A DNA stretch of 19,476 nucleotides from Stenotrophomonas maltophilia (GTDB lineage Bacteria > Pseudomonadota > Gammaproteobacteria > Xanthomonadales > Xanthomonadaceae): contig DGLB01000038.1 of assembly GCA_002387845.1 (NCBI GenBank), positions 27,451-46,926 on the forward strand, written 5' to 3'. Within the stretch, counting starts at the first letter, position 1; each line of letters opens with the position of its first letter. Below are positions 14,612 through 19,476 of this stretch, piece by piece. The notes below the pieces were generated by a model, which ran no database searches, was not told the origin of the DNA, and worked only from the letters and a program-made list of their open reading frames with translations. The position numbers and the translations under genes are program-made.

Positions 14612-17600
14612 CGCCGCAACCCGCTGGGCCAGTTTCTTGGCTGAAATGCCGGTTTTCGCGCCCAGTTCCTGGGCGAACAGCGACACCCTCAACTCCTCCA
14701 GGTCCCAACGCAGTGCCTGCCACTGCGTGCGCCCACGCAACCCGCGCGCCTGTGCATCGTCCAGGGCATCCAGGAACGGCCTCAATTCCAGCATGCGCGC
14801 CTGGTCCCGCGGCGGATCGCGTTTGGCACGCTCGCTGCGCAGGATCATCGCGCGCAGATAACGCGGGTAGTTGGCCAGCGCATCGGCCGGGGTATCGCGC
14901 AGGAAACCGGGGTGGACCAGCGCCGCCAGCTGCTGCTCCATGTCATCCAGGTTGCCGCGTGCCCAGCCCATCAGCGGCGCTTCCAGCAGCGGCTTGAGCT
15001 CGGCCACATGGGCCAGGATCGACTCGGCCAGTTTCAACCGCGCCATGGCCTCGCCGAACAGCGCGCGCCCCGCCGCATCGCGCCGCTGGGCAAAGGCAGC
15101 CGGGTCGCGGATGTCTTCCAGGCCGTCGGCCAGCACCGCGTTCAACGCCGCATCGACCAGGTCGCCGCGCAGGCGCTCCTGCGACTCGATGGCCGCGTAC
15201 AGCAGGCCGGTCTTGGGGGGCACCGGCAGTTGCTTGCGCGCCTGTTTGGCCTTGTCGCCCAGCGCAATATCCAGCAGACGACGGACGCCGCGTGGATGCT
15301 GCTCGGCCGCCTCGTTGCGGTCGGCGAAAATGCGCAGCGAAGCGGTCTCGCCGGCGTCCACCAGTGCAGGATACGCAGGCACGCCTGCCTCACCCGGCAC
15401 CTGCAGGGGAATGGGCAGGGCCGGGAAGTCGCGCAACCCTTCCGCCGCCAGCGCCCGGCCGGCACGCGCGGCAAAGGCGTCCCCTGCGCGCTCGCCGAAA
15501 CGGGCACGCAGCGCGTCCAGGTCGCGCGACGTGGCCAGCAGTTTGCCCTGCGCGTCATACAGGCGCAGGTTCATGCGCAGGTGCGGCTCCAGCGCGGTGT
15601 CGTCGAAATCCGTCGCCGCCACCGCCGCGCCGGTGGCACGGGACAGGAAGCGGGCCAGCTCGCCGCGCAGGTCGTCGGCCGTCGGCTGCGCATACGCTTC
15701 AGCGAAGGCACGCCCGAAATCCGGGGCCGGCACGTAGTTGCGCCGCATGGCCTTGGGCAGGCTGCGGATCAGTGCCGATGCCTTGTCCGCGACAAACCCC
15801 GGGGCCAACCAGGACAGCCGCGCGGGGTCCAGTGCGTTGAGCAGGTGCAGCGGCACATCCAGGCTGACCCCGTCGTCGTCGCTGCCGGGCTCGAAGCGGT
15901 AATGCAATGCCAGCCGTGCATCGCCCAGCGGCAGGTACTTCGGGTACCGCTCGGCGTCACTGCCCTCGCCCGGCAGCAGGTCGGTCAGCGACCATGCCAG
16001 TGCATGGCGCTGTTCGGGCGCAAGACCCTTCCACCAGGTGTCCAGACCGGTGGCCGAATGGATCTGTGCAGGAATGCGATCCAGGTACCAGCGCGCCTGC
16101 CAGTCCTCGTCTGCCACGATACCGGCACGGCGCAGCTTGGCTTCTTCCTCGCGCGCCTGCTCCAGCACTTTCAGGTTGTCGGCGATGACGCTCGCGCGGG
16201 TGTTGATCTCACCGGTAACCAGCGCCTGGCGCACAAAGATGTCATGCGCCTCGCCCGGCGCAATGCGGCCGTAGTGCACGGGCTTTTTCGGAGCCAGCAC
16301 CAGCCCGAACAGGCTGATCTGCTCGGAGGCCAGCACCTGGCCCTGGGCGCGCGACCAGTGTGGGTCGAAGTGTCTGCGCAGCAGCAGATGCGGCAGTTCG
16401 GCAATCACCCAGTCCGGCTCGATCGCGGCCAGGGTCAGGCCCCAGACCTTCTGGGTGTCGAGCAGCGTGGCGGCAAGCAGCCACGGGGCCGGCTTCTTCG
16501 CCATCGCCGAGCCGGGGAACGGCAGGAAGCGACGCTGGCGCGGAGCCAGGAAATCGCCCTTGTCGCTGCGGTGGCCGACCTGGGTGGGCAGACCGACGAT
16601 CAATGCGCGGTGCAGGGTCTGGTAGGCCGCCGCACGGGTGCGCTCGCTGAAAGCGCTGCGTTCGTCGCGCTGCGCTTCCGGCTGCACCCCCTGTAGCGCC
16701 GGGCTCTGCCCGGCTGCTGTCGGTGCAGACGGTGCCGCCTTGCCTTCGCGCGCCAGACGCGCAGCGCGATGCAGCTGCCCACGCGTGGCCTTGGCCTTGG
16801 CCTCGTCATCGCGGGCCGGAGCCGGGGCCGTGGATCCGGCCAGCAGCGGAGCCAGCAGGCTGTCGACGGGCTCTTCGTTCCAGCCCAGCTCCTCGCACAG
16901 CACGCGCAGCTGCCGGTGCAGTTCGCGCCACTCACGCATGCGCAGGAAGCCCAGGAAATGACGCTCGCACCAGCCGCGCAGCTTGGACTGGGTAAGGTCC
17001 TCATGGGCCTGTCGATAGCCCTCCCACAGCCGCAGCACACCGACAAACTCCGAACGGCCATCGGCGAACAACGCGTGGGCGTTGTCCGCGGCCGCGCGCG
17101 CCTCGGGCGGACGTTCGCGCGGGTCCTGGATGCCCAGGAACGCGGCAATCACCAGCATCGGCCGCAGGCAGCCCTGCGCCTGTGCGGCCACCAGCATGCG
17201 CGCCAGCTTGACGTCCACCGGCAGGCGCGCCATCTGGCGGCCGATCGGGGTCAGGCGGCGTTGATCATCAATGGCCCCCAGCTCGCCCAGCTGCTGCCAG
17301 CCATCCGCGATGGCCCGCTCATCCGGCGCTTCCAGGAACGGGAAGTCCTCGATCCGTCCCAGGCCCAGCTGCAACATGCGCAGAATCACGCCTGCCAGGC
17401 TGGAGCGCCGGATCTCGGGATCGGTGAATTCCGCGCGCGAGAGAAAATCGGCCTCGGAGTACAGGCGGTAACACACGCCCTCGGACACGCGGCCGCAACG
17501 CCCCTTGCGCTGGTTGGCACTGGCCTGCGAAACCGCCTCGATGTGCAGACGATCCAGTTTCTGGCGCGGGCTGTAGCGTTTGACCCGGGCCAGGCCGGGG

Positions 17601-18718
17601 TCGATCACGTAGCGGATGCGCGGCACCGTGAGCGAGGTCTCGGCGACGTTGGTGGCCAGCACGATGCGCCGACGGCTGCCGGGGTTGAAGACCTGGTCCT
17701 GGTCCTTCACCGACAGCCGCGCATACAACGGCAGCACTTCGGTTTCCCGGTACTTGCGGCGTTCCAGGGCCTGGTGGGCATCGCGGATCTCGCGTTCGCC
17801 CGGGAAAAACACCAGGATGTCGCCACGCGGGTCGCTGCGGGTGATTTCATCCACCGCTGCCACCAGGGCGTCGTTGACCGTGCGTTCACCCTCGCGACCG
17901 CCCTCTTCCGCACTACTTCCCTCACCTTCCAGTGGGCGATAGCGGACGTCCACCGGGAACGTCCGCCCTTCCACGCTGATCACCGGCGCATCGTCGAAAT
18001 GCTGGGCGAAGCGCGAGGTATCGATGGTGGCCGAGGTGACAATCAGCTTCAGGTCGGGGCGTTTCTTCAGCAGCTGCTTGAGGTAGCCGAGCAGGAAGTC
18101 GATATTGAGGCTGCGCTCATGCGCTTCGTCAACGATCAGGGTGTCGTACTGGGACAGCCAGCGGTCGCTGCTGATTTCGGCCAGCAGGATGCCGTCGGTC
18201 ATGAACTTGATGCGGGCGTCATCGCCGACCCGATCAGTGAAGCGGACCTGGTAACCCACGGTAGTACCCAGTTCGGACTGCAGTTCCTGCGCGACGCGGG
18301 TGGCCACGGCACGTGCGGCAATCCGTCGCGGCTGGGTGCAGCCGATCATGCCGGCCACGCCGCGACCGGCGGCCAGGCACAGTTTCGGCAGCTGGGTGGT
18401 CTTGCCCGAGCCGGTTTCGCCGGCGATCACCACGACCTGGTGCTCGCGGATAAGCGCGGTGATACGTTCGGCTTCACGCGCAATGGGCAGGCTGTCATCC
18501 AGACTGATCGCCGGCTGGCTGAGCGCCCGCGCCTGCCGGCGCTGGACGGAGGCCTGCAGGGCCTGCTCGAAGGCGCTCGCAAGGCCGGCGTCGCCGGGCT
18601 TGCTGCGCAGGCGCGAGAGCATGCCCAGCAGGCGGCCCCGATCGCGGCTCATGGCCCCGTCAATGGCGGTCTGCTGCTGGCGCAGCGCGGAGGCGTCAGG
18701 TTTGTTGATAGCTGCCAT
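14597..18718 (-). CDS. hrpA: ATP-dependent RNA helicase HrpA (DEAH box)
   Basis: A 1373-residue cytoplasmic DEAH/RHA helicase, slightly longer than E. coli HrpA (1300). Visible in order: Walker A G100ETGSGKTT108, TQPRRIAA (motif Ia), D197EAH200, S229AT231, the helicase C domain with ATNVAETSLTVP and the motif VI stretch QRKGRCGRVSEG, then HA2 and OB-like regions, an Ala/Pro/Lys-rich linker (about 640-690), and a long C-terminal DUF3418-type region. E. coli HrpA has been linked to mRNA processing and to rescue of stalled or collided ribosomes; it is unrelated to the type III pilin of the same name. The ATG at 18718 is preferred to an in-frame TTG at 18730. No clear ribosome site is seen. A REP-like palindrome is embedded in frame in the linker. 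dps is divergent. Confidence 0.95.
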   Translation of the reverse strand: MAAINKPDASALRQQQTAIDGAMSRDRGRLLGMLSRLRSKPGDAGLASAFEQALQASVQRRQARALSQPAISLDDSLPIAREAERITALIREHQVVVIAGETGSGKTTQLPKLCLAAGRGVAGMIGCTQPRRIAARAVATRVAQELQSELGTTVGYQVRFTDRVGDDARIKFMTDGILLAEISSDRWLSQYDTLIVDEAHERSLNIDFLLGYLKQLLKKRPDLKLIVTSATIDTSRFAQHFDDAPVISVEGRTFPVDVRYRPLEGEGSSAEEGGREGERTVNDALVAAVDEITRSDPRGDILVFFPGEREIRDAHQALERRKYRETEVLPLYARLSVKDQDQVFNPGSRRRIVLATNVAETSLTVPRIRYVIDPGLARVKRYSPRQKLDRLHIEAVSQASANQRKGRCGRVSEGVCYRLYSEADFLSRAEFTDPEIRRSSLAGVILRMLQLGLGRIEDFPFLEAPDERAIADGWQQLGELGAIDDQRRLTPIGRQMARLPVDVKLARMLVAAQAQGCLRPMLVIAAFLGIQDPRERPPEARAAADNAHALFADGRSEFVGVLRLWEGYRQAHEDLTQSKLRGWCERHFLGFLRMREWRELHRQLRVLCEELGWNEEPVDSLLAPLLAGSTAPAPARDDEAKAKATRGQLHRAARLAREGKAAPSAPTAAGQSPALQGVQPEAQRDERSAFSERTRAAAYQTLHRALIVGLPTQVGHRSDKGDFLAPRQRRFLPFPGSAMAKKPAPWLLAATLLDTQKVWGLTLAAIEPDWVIAELPHLLLRRHFDPHWSRAQGQVLASEQISLFGLVLAPKKPVHYGRIAPGEAHDIFVRQALVTGEINTRASVIADNLKVLEQAREEEAKLRRAGIVADEDWQARWYLDRIPAQIHSATGLDTWWKGLAPEQRHALAWSLTDLLPGEGSDAERYPKYLPLGDARLALHYRFEPGSDDDGVSLDVPLHLLNALDPARLSWLAPGFVADKASALIRSLPKAMRRNYVPAPDFGRAFAEAYAQPTADDLRGELARFLSRATGAAVAATDFDDTALEPHLRMNLRLYDAQGKLLATSRDLDALRARFGERAGDAFAARAGRALAAEGLRDFPALPIPLQVPGEAGVPAYPALVDAGETASLRIFADRNEAAEQHPRGVRRLLDIALGDKAKQARKQLPVPPKTGLLYAAIESQERLRGDLVDAALNAVLADGLEDIRDPAAFAQRRDAAGRALFGEAMARLKLAESILAHVAELKPLLEAPLMGWARGNLDDMEQQLAALVHPGFLRDTPADALANYPRYLRAMILRSERAKRDPPRDQARMLELRPFLDALDDAQARGLRGRTQWQALRWDLEELRVSLFAQELGAKTGISAKKLAQRVAALRQG
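16693..16718 (+). repeat. SMAG/REP-type palindrome inside hrpA
   Basis: GTAG (16693-16696) is followed by GCCGGGC (16698-16704), loop TCT, and GCCCGGC (16708-16714), a perfect 7-bp stem. AGC/GCT can add three pairs past a bulged T. The GTAG head plus GC-rich hairpin is the form of the Stenotrophomonas SMAG repetitive extragenic palindromes. In the hrpA frame it reads AGQSPALQ (residues 669-676) and includes a CTA leucine codon, rare in this DNA. Confidence 0.75.
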
Positions 18719-18807
18719 GAATCGAATCAATTGAAAACTTGAGTACTACTGAAAGGTTAGTCTGATCTATTGTGAAGGCCATCCCATCCACCAGGAGGAC
18801 ATCCCCC
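18719..18807. promoter_or_regulatory. Divergent hrpA/dps control region
   Basis: This 89-base gap is far richer in A and T than its surroundings, especially 18719-18775. On the dps side, TTGAAA (18731-18736) and TTGAGT (18739-18744) could serve as -35 boxes, with TAGTCT (18758-18763) or ATCTAT (18765-18770) as -10, but no pair has ideal spacing. dps genes are often under OxyR, RpoS or Fur-type control; I see no convincing four-part OxyR site. A strong ribosome site AGGAGG (18793-18798) sits nine bases before the dps ATG. Confidence 0.4.
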
Positions 18808-19356
18808 ATGGCAAAGACCAAGACCCCGGCAAAACCGAAGACCGGCAAGCAGAAGCTGGCCGCAGCGGCTCCGTCGGCCCCCAACATCGATATCGGGATC
18901 AAGGAGGGCGATCGCAAGAAGATCGCCGACGGTCTGGCCCGTTTCCAGGCTGATGCGTTCACGCTCTACCTGAAGACCCACAACTTCCACTGGAACGTGA
19001 CCGGCTCGATGTTCAACTCGCTGCACACCATGTTCGAGACCCAGTACACCGAACAGTGGGCGGCCCTGGACGACGTGGCCGAGCGCATCCGCGCCCTGGG
19101 CTTCAACGCCCCGGGTTCGTACCGCGAGTTCGCCGCCCTGACCTCCATCCCCGAGGAACCGGGCCTGAGCGACAGCGCTGACTGGCGTGAAATGGTACGC
19201 CAGTTGGTCGCCGCGAACGAGGCCGTCTGCCGCACCGCCCGCCACGTGCTGGATGTGGCCGACGACGCCGACGACGCCCCCACCGAAGACCTGATGACCC
19301 AGCGCCTGCAGACCCACGAAAAATACGCCTGGATGCTGCGTTCGCTTCTGCAGTGA
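18808..19356 (+). CDS. dps: Dps-family ferritin-like DNA-protecting protein
   Basis: A 182-residue mini-ferritin that assembles as a dodecamer, oxidises Fe(II) with hydrogen peroxide and stores the iron, protecting DNA in starvation and oxidative stress. The inter-subunit ferroxidase ligands can be placed as H61 (in HNFHWNVTG), H73, D88 and E92, with the same spacing as the Listeria site (H31, H43, D58, E62). Helices then run through AERIRALG and the DLMTQRLQTHEKYAWMLRSLL end. The N-terminal 17 residues are rich in Lys, Pro and Thr (AKTKTPAKPKTGKQK), a disordered tail like those used for DNA binding in E. coli Dps. The ATG at 18808 is chosen over an in-frame ATG at 18772 because of the AGGAGG site nine bases upstream. 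A structured 3' tail follows the stop. Confidence 0.95.
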   Translation: MAKTKTPAKPKTGKQKLAAAAPSAPNIDIGIKEGDRKKIADGLARFQADAFTLYLKTHNFHWNVTGSMFNSLHTMFETQYTEQWAALDDVAERIRALGFNAPGSYREFAALTSIPEEPGLSDSADWREMVRQLVAANEAVCRTARHVLDVADDADDAPTEDLMTQRLQTHEKYAWMLRSLLQ

Positions 19357-19360
19357 TTCG

Positions 19361-19413
19361 CGGAGAGCAGCTATTCACTGCTCCGTGCTGGGTCGGGGCC
19401 AAAGCCCCCTCCC
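19361..19413 (+). terminator. Two consecutive hairpins after dps
   Basis: The first hairpin pairs CGG (19361-19363) and AGCAG (19366-19370) with CTGCT (19378-19382) and CCG (19383-19385), leaving AG bulged and a seven-base loop. The second pairs GGGGC (19395-19399) with GCCCC (19404-19408) over the loop CAAA, and can extend through a 2x2 internal loop to GGG/CCC (19390-19392 with 19411-19413). Neither has a T-run, so they may protect the dps mRNA or stop transcription with help. The second may belong to the repeat that follows. Confidence 0.5.
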
Positions 19414-19476
19414 GGGACACGCCGTGAACCCATCCATGGGGGCTCGTAGAAAACATCCATGTTTTCTACGGTCCCG
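19413..19476. repeat. Nested palindromic element (three-way-junction form), cut by or ending at window edge
   Basis: An outer stem, CGGGAC (19413-19418) with GTCCCG (19471-19476), encloses two hairpins. Hairpin 1 pairs CCCA (19429-19432) with TGGG (19437-19440). Hairpin 2 pairs CGTAGAAAACA (19445-19455) with TGTTTTCTACG (19460-19470), a perfect 11-bp stem next to the outer strand. Both have the same TCCA loop and the same eight-base core CATCCATG (19431-19438 and 19454-19461), while their stems differ. Between the outer stem and hairpin 1 lies CACGCCGTGAA. It resembles intergenic repeats I remember from Xanthomonadaceae, but I cannot name a family. Confidence 0.7.

Noticed and set aside
14597..18718. 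HrpA as a type III secretion (Hrp) pilus gene
   Set aside because: The name is shared only by chance; the protein is a 1373-residue DEAH helicase and no secretion genes are nearby.
16769..18742. 657-codon open frame on the plus strand opposite hrpA, and similar ones at 14912-16696, 10197-11747 and 11852-13126
   Set aside because: Same antisense shadow effect; the minus-strand genes (hrpA, TPR protein, relA) carry clear domains and motifs.

Overview
The window is a GC-rich chromosomal stretch of a gammaproteobacterium of the family Xanthomonadaceae, most likely Stenotrophomonas or a close relative. This rests on protein sequences of xanthomonad type, on gene order (gshB and a TonB gene divergent from pilG; mrcB with a lipoprotein activator; yoaA-tsaB), and on a REP palindrome with the GTAG head of the Stenotrophomonas SMAG family. 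The species call comes from memory of these families, not from a search. I see no integrase, IS element, CRISPR array, tRNA or rRNA, so this is core housekeeping DNA with small repeats scattered in it.

Layout. Positions 1-206 (minus) are the 5' part of pilG (twitching-motility response regulator), with a good sigma70-like promoter at 267-295. Divergent from it, gshB (457-1407) and a TonB3-like gene (1404-2291) overlap by ATGA. Convergent with these is a tight minus-strand operon read mrcB (8068-5627), lpoP-like lipoprotein (5604-5086), yoaA (5067-3028), tsaB (3011-2307), with gaps of only 22, 18 and 16 bases. It joins a bifunctional murein synthase and its probable outer-membrane activator to a DNA-repair helicase and a tRNA t6A factor. 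Upstream on the same strand lie a glycosyltransferase 2 gene (9217-8153) and an atypical SDR gene (10098-9214) overlapping by GTGA, then a single-pass membrane TPR protein (11720-10152) directly behind relA (13903-11750).

On the plus strand, 14031-14567 encodes a small exported protein of unknown function with a tandem tetrapeptide repeat. It converges on hrpA (18718-14597, minus), with a long hairpin over the hrpA stop that probably serves as a two-way terminator. dps (18808-19356, plus) is divergent from hrpA and is followed by a heavily structured 120-base tail running to the window end.

The most unusual signals are non-coding. The end of the window holds a nested palindromic element with an outer stem and two hairpins that share the same core CATCCATG, although their stems differ. 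A SMAG-type REP palindrome lies in frame inside the hrpA coding sequence, and a second REP-like palindrome forms the last codons of the glycosyltransferase gene. No clearly new multi-gene system is present; the nested repeat is the best candidate for something undescribed.
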